A DNA stretch of 64,000 nucleotides. Origin: Acidimicrobiaceae bacterium (GTDB lineage Bacteria; Actinomycetota; Acidimicrobiia; Acidimicrobiales; MedAcidi-G1). Shown here in pieces: positions 1-8,705 of this stretch (positions within the stretch are counted from its first letter, which is position 1; every line of letters starts with the position of its first letter). The position numbers were made by a program, and so were the translations under genes. The notes beneath the pieces are model-generated. The model saw only the letters and a program-made list of their open reading frames with translations, did no database searches and was not told where the DNA came from. The stretch spans positions 52,815 to 116,814 of the forward strand of contig PBDJ01000022.1 of the NCBI GenBank assembly GCA_002717365.1. The letters are read 5' to 3'.

Positions 1-979
1 CGGCCAGCAGGCGGTCGAGGGCCTCAGCCCACGCCGCCGGGTCGCCGGCATTCAAGACGGCGTCGCAGCCCGGGGCCAGGTCGGCGGCCGGGGTGCCGTC
101 GGCGACTAGAACGGCCACGCCGGCCGCCATGGCCTCCAGTACGGGGATCCCGAACCCCTCGTAGGTAGACGGGAAGGCCACCACGTCAGCATCGGCCAGA
201 TAGCGGGCCAGATCGGCGACGGGAACCCGTCCGGTACGGTCGATGCGTCCGACATGTTCGGCCGAGGCGATGGCCCGGGCCACGTCAGCCTCAGCCGCCC
301 CCTGCCCTCCGGTCAGGATCAGACGGGCATCCGGGTGGCGGGCCGCCACCCGATCGAAGGCCTCGACCAGTAGGCAGTGGTTTTTGTGGGGATAGGTGGC
401 TGCCGGGTATAGGACGGTTGGGGGTCCGGCGGGAACTGACGGGGCCGAAGCGACCGTTTCGACACCTACCGAGACAGTGATCACCCGGTTCGGGTCGGCG
501 CCCAGACGGTCGACGACCTGGTGACCCACAGCGTCGCTGATCGCCACCACTACGTCGGCCCGGGCCACCGACCGGGGAACGGCCCGGCTCAGGTAGGCGC
601 CCTTGACCAGGCTGAAATTCTCCGGGTGGTCCAACACCTGGAGGTCGTGAACGGTGACGGCCACCGGGTGACTGGTGCGGGCCGGGATCCGCCCGCCTAG
701 GTGGTGGACAGCCAGGCCGGCGGTGCGGGCGGACAGCCAAGTGTTCTCGGCCAGGACCCGGCGGGCCCGCCGCCGGCCGTCGGTCGGGTGGACCTCGACG
801 TCGAACGCCTCGCCAAGGCCCGGGTAGGCGCCCAAGGCGGCCTCCGACAGGCACAGTACGGGCCGGAGGTCAGCCGGTCCGTGGCGGGCGTACGCCGACA
901 GGGTACGCACGGCGTACTCCTCGGCCCCGCCGATGTCGTCGGGGACCAGTGATAGGAGGTTGACGGCCAGACGGGTCAT
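1..979 (-). CDS. Glycosyltransferase family 4, 3' end beyond the window
   Basis: The complement from an ATG at 979 stays open to base 1, giving about 326 residues with no stop, so the C-terminus lies outside the window. The N-terminus reads MTRLAVNLLSLVPDDIGG, a GT-B N-terminal Rossmann start with a donor-side glycine loop. Further on come a 'YPAATYPHKNH' strand and the donor-binding motif 'FPSTYEGFGIPVLEAMAAG' (the EGFGIPVLE form of the E-x7-E motif). It probably transfers a sugar from an NDP-sugar to a cell-surface glycan on the cytoplasmic face. It lies 34 bases downstream of another GT4 gene on the same strand and is probably in one operon with it and the LCP gene. Substrate unknown. Confidence 0.85.
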   Translation of the reverse strand, partial: MTRLAVNLLSLVPDDIGGAEEYAVRTLSAYARHGPADLRPVLCLSEAALGAYPGLGEAFDVEVHPTDGRRRARRVLAENTWLSARTAGLAVHHLGGRIPARTSHPVAVTVHDLQVLDHPENFSLVKGAYLSRAVPRSVARADVVVAISDAVGHQVVDRLGADPNRVITVSVGVETVASAPSVPAGPPTVLYPAATYPHKNHCLLVEAFDRVAARHPDARLILTGGQGAAEADVARAIASAEHVGRIDRTGRVPVADLARYLADADVVAFPSTYEGFGIPVLEAMAAGVAVLVADGTPAADLAPGCDAVLNAGDPAAWAEALDRLLA

Positions 980-1013
980 CAGGGCCTCCCCCGCCTGGAC
1001 GCCGTCCGGACGG

Positions 1014-2111
1014 TCACCGGCCCAGAACCTCGCGGTAGACACCGACCGTGGCCTCGGCAGTGGCCGCCCAGGTCAGGGTGGCGGCCCGGTCCCGGCCCGC
1101 CTGGGCCAGGCGGGCTGCCAGAGCGGGGTCGTCGAGTACCCGTCGTAGGCCGTCGGCCACCGCGTCGACGTCGGTCGAGTCGACGGCTAGACCGGCGTCT
1201 CCGGCTACCTCGGCTGTCGCCGTGTCGGCCGAGGTCACGACCGGAGTTCCGTGTCCCATGGCCTCCAGGACGGGTAGCCCGAAGCCCTCGAGCAGGCTAG
1301 GCAGGCAGAAGACGTCGGCGGCATCGAACCAGGCGTGCTTGGTGGCCTCGTCAACCGGTCCGACCACGACGGCCCGGTCGCCCAGGGGGGCCATGGCGGT
1401 CGACAGGTCCTCTCCCCAACCGGCGGGTCCGACTACCACCAGAGTGAGGCCGTCGACGGCGGCCACGGCACGGGCCAGCACGGGGAGGTTCTTACGGGGC
1501 TCGACGGTGCCTACCCATAGGACTACCGGGCCGTCCAGGCCGTGGTCGTCACGCAGTCGACGTGCCCGGTCCGGGGCTGGGGGAACCGGGTCGGCCCCGA
1601 GGGAGACGACGGCCACCCGGTCGTCGGGGAACCCGGCGTCGGCCAGGTGGCGGCGGGTGACTTCCGACGGGCAGATCACCCGGTCGGCTCGCCGGGAGTC
1701 AGCCAGCCATGCCTCAAACAGGCGCCGCCCGCGACGGGTGGCCGCCTCGGGGTGATAGCGCCATGCCAGGTCGTGGATGGTGGCTACCAAGGGTCGGGTG
1801 GTGGACGGAACCGCTCCCCCGGTGGCGTGGACGAGGTCAGGCCATCCAGCAAGTCGGTCGACGCGGGGGTGGCCTGTGCGATGCCATGTCTCGTAGAGCA
1901 CGGCCCGGGGCAGGCGTGAGGCGGCCAGCGGAACGCCCGGATCCCCGTGACGAGAGGCGCCGGAAGCGTGTCGGGCGGTAATCCCGGTGACGTCTACGTC
2001 GGGCCGGGCGTGGAGGGCCTGGGCCAGACCCACGGCAGCCACCGCCGTTCCGCCGGGCACCCGATGCCAGCACTGCTCTAGGAGGTGGGCCACCCGGATG
2101 GGGTCGCTCAC
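1014..2111 (-). CDS. Glycosyltransferase family 4 (group 1)
   Basis: 365 residues, full length for a GT4 enzyme. The N-terminus has 'VAHLLEQCWHRVPGGTAVA', the acceptor-side loop. The C-terminal half has 'VLWVGTVEPRKNLPVL' (the GxxxxKN region) and 'SLLEGFGLPVLEAMGHGTPVV', the nucleotide-sugar E-x7-E motif. It is a cytoplasmic retaining glycosyltransferase acting on a lipid-linked or cell-envelope glycan; donor and acceptor cannot be read from the sequence. It sits 50 bases after the LCP gene and just before a second GT4 gene on the same strand, which suggests a small envelope-glycan operon. Confidence 0.9.
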   Translation of the reverse strand: MSDPIRVAHLLEQCWHRVPGGTAVAAVGLAQALHARPDVDVTGITARHASGASRHGDPGVPLAASRLPRAVLYETWHRTGHPRVDRLAGWPDLVHATGGAVPSTTRPLVATIHDLAWRYHPEAATRRGRRLFEAWLADSRRADRVICPSEVTRRHLADAGFPDDRVAVVSLGADPVPPAPDRARRLRDDHGLDGPVVLWVGTVEPRKNLPVLARAVAAVDGLTLVVVGPAGWGEDLSTAMAPLGDRAVVVGPVDEATKHAWFDAADVFCLPSLLEGFGLPVLEAMGHGTPVVTSADTATAEVAGDAGLAVDSTDVDAVADGLRRVLDDPALAARLAQAGRDRAATLTWAATAEATVGVYREVLGR

Positions 2112-2161
2112 CGGCCGCCCCCGGGAGGTCGCCTCGGCAACGGTGGTCGGCGGCTCATGGC

Positions 2162-3766
2162 TCAGGGGCAGCGGCTGCCGTCGGGGCGACGTCCGTCGAG
2201 CGACGCCGCCCGGATCTTCAAGGTTCGCCGGGTGCTGCGGGCCGGTAGCACGGTGGCCACCTGCTCGCTGTCGGGTGCCGGGTCAAACACCGGGAGGGCA
2301 TTTTCGTCGTCCACCTCGCCTTGGGCGACTAGGGCGGCCCGGGCCGCCGCGTCCACCTCTTCGATGCCTCGGGGGGCTAGCAGGAACGTTCCGAAATCCT
2401 GGCCGAGTACCAGTTCCACCCGGTCGGCGAGGGCATCGTCGAACTCGAATCGGGGTAGGGGGTCCACCAGCTGGCCGACCAGGACGGCGGCGTCGAAGCG
2501 GTCCCGGGCCGCCCGGACGGTGGTGGCCGGAACCGGGTCACCAATCAGCGGGCGTACCGGGAATCCCTTATAGGACATCTGCTGGAAGGCCGGCACCGTC
2601 TCGTCAACGGGGCCCCGCCGGTCGACGACGTCGACCGGTACGTCGTCAGGCCTCAGGGAAATCCCGCGGAACACATCGAACACCTTTCGGGCGTCGGCGT
2701 GGAGGCGCAGCACTGACGACGTGCCGACCACGTCGTCGTAGACGGGAAGGCTGTGGCGTTCCATGCCGGTGGGGTCAAAGTCGGCAAAGGCGTTACCTAG
2801 TCCCATGAGGTTTCGCAACGTGAGGCGGTCGTCGAGAATCACCGCCTCGGCGACGGCCTCGATGAGGTTGTCGCGTACAAGCACCGATCGGGCCCCCTTG
2901 TCGATGACCCGTTCCATGGCCAGCACTAGGAAGTCCTGCTGGCGGCGGTTGCGCTCCAGGTCGTTCCAGACGCCGACTCGTTGCCAGCGACCGTCGATGA
3001 AAAGCTCGGGTTTGCGGCTGCGAACGAACGACAGGGCGGCCCGGCCGTCGAACCGGGTACATCCGCTCTCCGATACGTATAGGCCGGAGGCCACGTCACG
3101 GGCCGGGTACGGGAACCACAGCGAGACCCCTCCGATCTCGTCGACCACGTTCTCAAAGCCCAGAAAGTCGACGACCACGAAGTTGTGGATGGGAACGCCG
3201 AACTCGCTAGTGACTGTCTCTACGAGCGTCGGGGCCCCCATCTCCATGCCGCCGACCAGCAGGGCTGAAGCCAGTTTCTCTTTGCGTACCGGCACGCCGT
3301 TGCGGTGGACCGTGACGTACAGGTCGCGAGGTAGCGACAGCACGGAGGCCCGGGCCAGGCCCGGGTCGAGGCGTAGCAGCATGATGGCGTCGGCCAGGGC
3401 TACGCCGGGAGTTCGGTCCCGCCAGCCGGCCGGATCGTCGTCGTCCAGGCCGATGGCGCTGTCGGTGCCGATCAGCAGGAAGTTGCGGGGTGGCTGCGGC
3501 CGGTCGGCCTGGTCTTGGTCGTTGTCGGAGGGCGACCCTCCGGTCGGCCCGTCGTCGTCATTAACGGTGTCAGAGGGTTCCGGTTCGTAGACGTCGGCCA
3601 GCACACCGGCTGGGACCTCAATGCGGACGATGCTAGATACCGCCTGCTCGAACGAGGAGAGGCGGGCTGAGGCTACGAACATCCCGGACGCCAAGATGAC
3701 ACTGGACAGGATCAGCAGCCGCTGGGGCCACGTTCGCCGTAGCCCCTCTGCGGGTCGCTCCGTCAC
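2162..3766 (-). CDS. LytR-CpsA-Psr (LCP) family cell-wall glycopolymer ligase
   Basis: 534 residues from a GTG start. A short basic cytoplasmic tail is followed by one membrane segment (about residues 16-33) and an acidic linker rich in D and P. The extracellular LCP domain runs from 'NFLLIGTDSAIG' through 'SVLSLPRDLYV' and 'GALSFVRSRK'-like sequence to 'DLERNRRQQDFL'. The conserved arginines in SLPRD and in R-x-x-RQ are the pyrophosphate-binding residues in this family. LCP proteins move glycopolymers from undecaprenyl-pyrophosphate to peptidoglycan or arabinogalactan. The roughly 200 residues after the LCP core are not a recognised domain to me. It lies upstream of two GT4 genes and divergent from pabC. 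Confidence 0.9.
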   Translation of the reverse strand: MTERPAEGLRRTWPQRLLILSSVILASGMFVASARLSSFEQAVSSIVRIEVPAGVLADVYEPEPSDTVNDDDGPTGGSPSDNDQDQADRPQPPRNFLLIGTDSAIGLDDDDPAGWRDRTPGVALADAIMLLRLDPGLARASVLSLPRDLYVTVHRNGVPVRKEKLASALLVGGMEMGAPTLVETVTSEFGVPIHNFVVVDFLGFENVVDEIGGVSLWFPYPARDVASGLYVSESGCTRFDGRAALSFVRSRKPELFIDGRWQRVGVWNDLERNRRQQDFLVLAMERVIDKGARSVLVRDNLIEAVAEAVILDDRLTLRNLMGLGNAFADFDPTGMERHSLPVYDDVVGTSSVLRLHADARKVFDVFRGISLRPDDVPVDVVDRRGPVDETVPAFQQMSYKGFPVRPLIGDPVPATTVRAARDRFDAAVLVGQLVDPLPRFEFDDALADRVELVLGQDFGTFLLAPRGIEEVDAAARAALVAQGEVDDENALPVFDPAPDSEQVATVLPARSTRRTLKIRAASLDGRRPDGSRCP

Positions 3767-3822
3767 GCGGGCGATGGTACCAGCGCGCCTTTGAAGGCTT
3801 GGGCGCGGCCTAGCCTGCGCCG

Positions 3823-4671
3823 ATGGTCCCTACGGAGCCCCACGATCCCATCGGCGCCACCTGGGCCGGCGGTCGGATACTCAGCCCGGGAGAAACCGCC
3901 GTGCGAGCCGACGACCATTCAGTGGTCGTCGGCGATGGCGTGTTTGAGGCGACCGGGGTGTTGGACGGGGTGCCGTTCGCCCTAACCCGCCATCTGGCCC
4001 GACTGGCCCGCTCGGCGGCCGGTCTGGGAATCCAAACTCCGGACGATGCGCGAATCCGGGAAGCCGTCGCTGAGGTGATAGCCGCCGACCGCCGAGCCGG
4101 GCTACTGCGCATCACGTGGTCCAGCGGGCCGGGGCCTCTGGGATCTGGGAGGGGCGACGGGCCGGGCACCCTGGTGCTGTCCACCGGACCGGGCAACGTG
4201 TGGCCGGCCACCGAGCGGGTCCACCTGGGGCCGTGGGTCCGTAACGAACACGGGGCCCTGACCGGCCTGAAGACCACGTCGTACGCCGAAAACGCCAAGG
4301 CTCTGGCCGTCGCCCACCGTCGTGGCTGCACCGAGGCGCTGTTTCGCAACACGGCCGGCCACTTGTGCGAGGGCACGAGCACCAACGTGTTCCTGGTGGT
4401 GGACGATGTGCTGGTCACGCCGCCTCTGTCGTCGGGCTGCCTGGCCGGCGTGACGCGGGACCTGCTGCTGGAACTGGTCGACGTGGTGGAACGCGACGTG
4501 GCCCTCGACGAGATCGAGGTGGCCAGCGAGGCCTTTCTAAGCTCGGCCACCCGAGACGTCAGTTCGATCGCCGCGGTCGATGACCACGACCTGCCGATGG
4601 CCCCCGGCCCGGTAACGACGGCCGTGGCGGCCGCCTTCGCCGACCTGGTAGCCCGGACGCCCGACCCGTAG
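3823..4671 (+). CDS. pabC: Class IV PLP aminotransferase, 4-amino-4-deoxychorismate lyase-like
   Basis: 282 residues, typical for fold-type IV PLP enzymes. The Schiff-base lysine is K150 in 'LKTTSYAENAKAL'. The downstream signature 'LFRNTAGHLCEGTSTNVF' carries the PLP-phosphate contacts, and 'SGCLAGVTRDLLLEL' follows as in PabC and branched-chain aminotransferases. PabC releases pyruvate from aminodeoxychorismate to give p-aminobenzoate for folate. I prefer PabC over a branched-chain or D-amino-acid aminotransferase because of the short length and the KTTSYAEN form, but the three are hard to separate by eye. It is divergent from the LCP gene, and the ATG follows a 56-base intergenic gap. Confidence 0.75.
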   Translation: MVPTEPHDPIGATWAGGRILSPGETAVRADDHSVVVGDGVFEATGVLDGVPFALTRHLARLARSAAGLGIQTPDDARIREAVAEVIAADRRAGLLRITWSSGPGPLGSGRGDGPGTLVLSTGPGNVWPATERVHLGPWVRNEHGALTGLKTTSYAENAKALAVAHRRGCTEALFRNTAGHLCEGTSTNVFLVVDDVLVTPPLSSGCLAGVTRDLLLELVDVVERDVALDEIEVASEAFLSSATRDVSSIAAVDDHDLPMAPGPVTTAVAAAFADLVARTPDP

Positions 4672-4717
4672 CCGGCACCCACCGGAGAGCGGGAACGGAG
4701 CCACGGCGACCTACCGG

Positions 4718-5515
4718 TCAGACGGGACGAAGGTGAACGACGTCACCGGCCCGGATAGCTACCGGGCCGTCCCCGGTGTTGACGAGCAACGACCCGTCGA
4801 GGTCAAGGCCGACGGCCGTTCCGACCAGCGAACCGTTGGATGCCTCGACATGGACCTCGGATCCCACGGTGGCCGACCGGTCCCGGTGGGCGGCCTGTAG
4901 ACGTTCCGGCCCGTCGGTGGCCTCCAGGTCGCCCAAGCGAGCCTCGAACTCGGTCAGTACGCCAGCCAGCAGATCGCCATGGGTGGTCGACGTCCCGGCG
5001 GCGGTCAGCGACGTGGCGCCGGGCGGGGCGTCGCCGTCGGGTAGGGGCCAGCCCACGTTGAGGCCCAGACCGACTACCACGGCGGGAGATGGCCCGGCGA
5101 CCAGTTCGGCGAGGATCCCGGCCACCTTGCCGGGAGCCGGGCCGCCGACCAGAACCACGTCGTTGGGCCACTTGATAGCGGCATTGACGCCAAGGCCGAC
5201 CACGGTGTCGACGGTGGCGACGGCCAGGGCCGTGGTGACCAGTGGGTGCCGGTCAGCCGTCCAGCGGGGTCGAACCAGGATCGACACCAGAAGGTTGGTC
5301 CCCGGCGGGGCGTCCCAACGGCGATCCCGGCGGCCCCGGCCGTCAGTCTGGTAGTCGGTGACCCGCACCAGGCCGTCGGGGGCGTCGGCGACCCGGGCTG
5401 CCAGGTCGGCGTTGGTGGAACCCGTCTCGGGAACATGTTCGACGGGTCCGAACCGGGTCCCGGTGGGCGCCTCCAGCCCTCTCCCGTCGGATGAGAGATG
5501 CGAAACGGACGCCAT
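4718..5515 (-). CDS. birA: Biotin--[acetyl-CoA-carboxylase] ligase, single-domain
   Basis: 265 residues from the ATG at 5515; an in-frame ATG at 5527 would add four. It lacks the N-terminal helix-turn-helix of the E. coli repressor, so it is a mono-functional (group I) ligase. The biotin/AMP-binding loop appears as 'TDGRGRRDRRWDAPPGTN', followed by 'AIKWPNDVVLVGGPAPGKVAG', where the KWPND and GK residues contact biotin and the adenylate. It attaches biotin to the lysine of a carrier protein. The next gene, divergent and only 18 bases away, encodes exactly such a carrier. The open frame runs far upstream to 6529, but that stretch is antisense to the carboxylase and I reject it. Confidence 0.9.
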   Translation of the reverse strand: MASVSHLSSDGRGLEAPTGTRFGPVEHVPETGSTNADLAARVADAPDGLVRVTDYQTDGRGRRDRRWDAPPGTNLLVSILVRPRWTADRHPLVTTALAVATVDTVVGLGVNAAIKWPNDVVLVGGPAPGKVAGILAELVAGPSPAVVVGLGLNVGWPLPDGDAPPGATSLTAAGTSTTHGDLLAGVLTEFEARLGDLEATDGPERLQAAHRDRSATVGSEVHVEASNGSLVGTAVGLDLDGSLLVNTGDGPVAIRAGDVVHLRPV

Positions 5516-5533
5516 TCGGATAACCATAGGGTC

Positions 5534-7312
5534 GTGTTCTCCAAGGTTCTGGTCGCAAACCGGGGCGAAATCGCCGTCCGGGTCATCCGCGCCTGTCGGG
5601 AGCAGGGGGTGACCACGGTCGCCGTCTACTCCGATTTGGACCGCGACGCTCTGCACGTCCGTCTGGCCGACGAGGCCTACGCCCTCAGGGGCCAGACAGC
5701 CGCCGAGAGTTACCTGAACACCGAAGCCATCTTGGGCGTCGTGGAGCGCAGCGGGGCTGATGCCGTGCATCCCGGCTACGGGTTCTTCTCCGAGAACGCC
5801 GACTTCGCCCGGGTAGTCACCAAGAGGGGTGTGACGTTCATCGGGCCGCCACCCGAGGCCATCGAGGTAATGGGCGACAAGATCAGTGCCCGTCGGGCCG
5901 CCGAGCGGGTCGGGGTGTTGGGCGTGCCGGGGACCACCGAGTTCATAACCGACCCCGACCAGGTGCGGGCCTTCGGGGCTGAGCACAACTACCCGATCGC
6001 TATCAAGGCGGCCTACGGCGGCGGCGGGCGGGGCATGAAGGTGGTAGCCGATGAGTCGGCCATCGTCGACGCCATCGAGTCGGCCCAGCGCGAGGCGCTG
6101 GCCTACTTCGGCCGCGACGAGATCTACATGGAGCGCTACCTGACGGCACCCCGTCACATCGAGATCCAGGTCCTGGCCGACGCCCACGGCAACGCCGTAT
6201 ATCTGGGTGAACGGGACTGCTCGGCACAGCGCCGCCACCAGAAGTTGATCGAGGAGGCGCCGGCCCCCAACCTGCCCGACGAGGTACGCACGGCCATGGG
6301 CGAGGCGGCAGTGGAGGTGGCCTTGGGGTGCGGCTACACGAATGCTGGCACGGTGGAGTTCCTGTACGAGGACGGCGCCTTCTTCTACCTGGAGATGAAT
6401 ACCCGCCTGCAGGTGGAGCATCCGGTGACCGAACTGGTGACTGGCCTGGACCTGGTGGAGCAGCAGTTGCGGATAGCAGCCGGGGAGCCGCTGGCCTTCA
6501 CCCAGGACGACGTGTCGATCACCGGGCACGCCATCGAGGTGCGAATCAACGCCGAGGACCCGGCCGGTGGGGCGTTTTTACCGTCGCCGGGCCGTATCCA
6601 CACCCTGAGGGTGCCGGACGGATACGGGGTGCGGTTCGACAGCGGCTACGAAGCCGGTGACGAGGTCAGCCAGTTCTACGACAACTTGGTCGGAAAGCTG
6701 GTGGTGTGGGGACGGGACCGAGACACGGCGATCCGACGCACCCTGCGAGCTCTTGGTGAAATGGAGGTCGGTGGCGTGGCGACGACCATCTCAGCCGATA
6801 TAGCCATCCTCGAACACCCCGATTTCGGAGCGGTATCCCACTCCACGAAGTGGGTGGAGGAAACCCTCGACCTGTCAGACGTGTCGTCGCCGATCGGGTC
6901 AGGCGATGCCGCCGCCGAGGAGTCGACGGTGCGCCGCGACACCACCGTCGAGGTGGACGGCCGGCGGTTCGCGGTGAGCATGTGGGTGCCCGAAGCAGCA
7001 CCGACGGTCGGGCGGACGCCGAAGCGATCGAAGCGGTCGGGTGGCGGGGTGTCGGGTGACGGGCAGGTGGCCGTGCCCATGCAGGGCACCATCGTCAAGG
7101 TCCTGGTGGCGGTGGGTGACACCGTGGGCGCCGACGACCCGGTGTGTGTGCTGGAGGCTATGAAGATGGAGAACAACGTGCCGGCCGGTAAGGCGGGCAC
7201 GGTCGCTGAGGTGCGGGTGGCGCCCGGTGACTCGGTGGGGGCTGGCGACGTGGTTGTCGTGGTCGAGGAGCCGGCCTGTTCCAGTCGGCCGCTACTCGGC
7301 GGCGTCGGCTAG
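5534..7312 (+). CDS. Acyl-CoA carboxylase alpha chain: biotin carboxylase fused to BCCP
   Basis: 592 residues from a GTG at 5534, which begins the conserved MFSKVLVANRGEIAVR start. An upstream ATG at 5498 would overlap birA and add unconserved residues. Order: biotin carboxylase N-domain; ATP-grasp with 'AAYGGGGRGMKVV'; the catalytic region 'ERDCSAQRRHQKLIEEAPAP' and 'EMNTRLQVEHPVTE'; the C-domain; a linker; then a biotinyl domain ending 'CVLEAMKMENNVPAG', whose lysine is biotinylated. This is the actinobacterial AccA-type subunit that carboxylates biotin with bicarbonate and ATP for acetyl- or propionyl-CoA carboxylation. The beta subunit is not in the window. The stop overlaps the convergent lpdA stop region by 21 bases. 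Confidence 0.93.
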   Translation: MFSKVLVANRGEIAVRVIRACREQGVTTVAVYSDLDRDALHVRLADEAYALRGQTAAESYLNTEAILGVVERSGADAVHPGYGFFSENADFARVVTKRGVTFIGPPPEAIEVMGDKISARRAAERVGVLGVPGTTEFITDPDQVRAFGAEHNYPIAIKAAYGGGGRGMKVVADESAIVDAIESAQREALAYFGRDEIYMERYLTAPRHIEIQVLADAHGNAVYLGERDCSAQRRHQKLIEEAPAPNLPDEVRTAMGEAAVEVALGCGYTNAGTVEFLYEDGAFFYLEMNTRLQVEHPVTELVTGLDLVEQQLRIAAGEPLAFTQDDVSITGHAIEVRINAEDPAGGAFLPSPGRIHTLRVPDGYGVRFDSGYEAGDEVSQFYDNLVGKLVVWGRDRDTAIRRTLRALGEMEVGGVATTISADIAILEHPDFGAVSHSTKWVEETLDLSDVSSPIGSGDAAAEESTVRRDTTVEVDGRRFAVSMWVPEAAPTVGRTPKRSKRSGGGVSGDGQVAVPMQGTIVKVLVAVGDTVGADDPVCVLEAMKMENNVPAGKAGTVAEVRVAPGDSVGAGDVVVVVEEPACSSRPLLGGVG

Positions 7313-8654
7313 TGCCTCGGCCAGGGTGGGGTGTACGAACAGGCTCTCTTGGATGTCGTGCACGGTCAGGCTGGCGGTGACGGCCAGGGCCACGATGGAG
7401 ATCAGTTCGGCGGCGTGGCGGCCCACGATAGAACCTCCCAGAACTACGCCGGTGGCCGGGTCGGAGACGATCTTGATGAAGCCTCGAGGGTCGTCGTTGA
7501 TGGCGGCCTTGGGTGAGGCGGTGAACGGCACCTTGGTGACCCGGATCTTGCGGCCCTCGGCGAAGGCGTCGGCCTCGGCCAGGCCCACGTCGGCAATCTC
7601 CGGTTCGGTGAACACCGCCGAGGCGGCCTTGTTGTAGTCCATGAGCCGGTGGGACCGGTCGTCTACGACGCCCATGGCGTGCTCGGCGATCTTGCGGCCC
7701 TGCATCTGGCCTACCGACGAGAGGGGCAGTTTGCCGGAGACGTCGCCGGCAGCGTAAATGTGTGGAACGCTGGTCCTGCAGTAGTGGTCGATGGGGATGT
7801 AGCCGCCGTCGGTCTCGATACCGACGGTGTCTAGGCCCAGACTCTCGCTGTTGGGTACCGAGCCGACGGCCAGGATCACATGGCTGCCGGTGGCGATCCG
7901 GCCGTCGTCGCAATGGACCAAGACTTGGTCGCCGTCGCGTTCGATGGACTGAGCCCGGGCACCCTTGTAGAGGCGGACGCTGCGGCGCAAAAAGTCGGCT
8001 TCGAGGGCAGCAGCCACTTCAGGGTCCTTAGCCGGGAGGACTTGTTGGCGACTGACCAACAGAGTGACGTCACAGCCAAACGACGTGAACATGTGAACGA
8101 ACTCCACACCGGTGACGCCGGAGCCGACCACGACCAGGTGGTTGGGCATCTCACCGGGCGGGTAAGCCTCGCGGGTGGTGAGAACGCGCTCGCCGTCGAC
8201 GGGCCCAGTCGGGGATGCGAGGCCGGCTACCGGTGCTGAGCACGACGACGTCGGCCTCGATCTCCTCGAGGCCGTCGGCCGTATCAGCGACTACTTGGTG
8301 AGCGCCCTTGAGCGAACCGGTGCCCTCGATGAGGCGGACGTTCTGGCTCTCCAGCAGCGAGGTAGTGGACCGGTGTAGGCGTTGCTCGATGGTCGCTAGG
8401 CGGGTGGCCAGGTTGTCGACGTCGATGCGGGGGCTGACGTCGCCGAGGCCCATGCCCTCGGCTCGAGCCAGGAACGACATGGCGCCACCGGTGGCGATCA
8501 TGGCCCTGGACGGGATGCAGTCCCACAGGTGAGCGGCGCCGCCAACGATGTCCTTTTCGATCATGACGACCTCGGCGCCGTGGCGGGCAGCGTAGGTGGC
8601 TGCCGTGTTGCCGCCGGGACCGCCGCCGATGATGACGAAGCGCATGGGTTTCAC
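7292..8654 (-). pseudogene. lpdA: LpdA-type NAD(P)H dehydrogenase (quinone) flavoprotein, interrupted by a frameshift
   Basis: Two adjacent frames make one protein. The first (8654-8151, GTG or the ATG at 8645) gives an FAD-binding start 'FVIIGGGPGGNTAATYAARHG' and 'IVGGAAHLWDCIPSRAMI'. The second (from 8149 down to 7292) gives the NAD domain 'HLVVVGSGVTGVEFVHMF', the FAD motif 'HIYAAGDVSG' and the dimerisation domain ending 'PTLAEALADAAE'. Between them the first frame reads RIPDWA then goes out of frame, while the second frame reads VDGERVLTTREAYPPGEM with no gap in homology. One extra base in the GGGCCC at about 8203-8208 explains it. Only one cysteine of the usual CxxxxC pair is present, as in mycobacterial LpdA (a quinone reductase), not lipoamide dehydrogenase. 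It may be a sequencing error. Confidence 0.82.
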
Positions 8655-8705
8655 GGCTGGTCAAGCTACCGACTCGTGCCAGGTGGCCCCCGTAGAGTGC
8701 GAGTC

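Noticed and set aside
1048-1755. 235-codon plus-strand frame antisense to a GT4 gene
   Set aside because: Composition (A, S, T, R) is that of a GC-rich shadow frame. The opposite strand carries all GT4 motifs.
3810-4682. 290-codon minus-strand frame across pabC
   Set aside because: It is a mirror frame of a GC-rich gene: serine/arginine/threonine-rich with no motif. The plus strand carries a full PLP enzyme with K150.
5528-6529. Long minus-strand extension of the birA frame (total 603 codons)
   Set aside because: It is antisense to the conserved ATP-grasp region of the carboxylase. No conserved sequence appears in it, and the BirA fold is complete from 5515 down.
8529-8705. N-terminal extension of the GT2 gene
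   Set aside because: The extra 59 codons are antisense to the start of lpdA and unlike any GT2 N-terminus.
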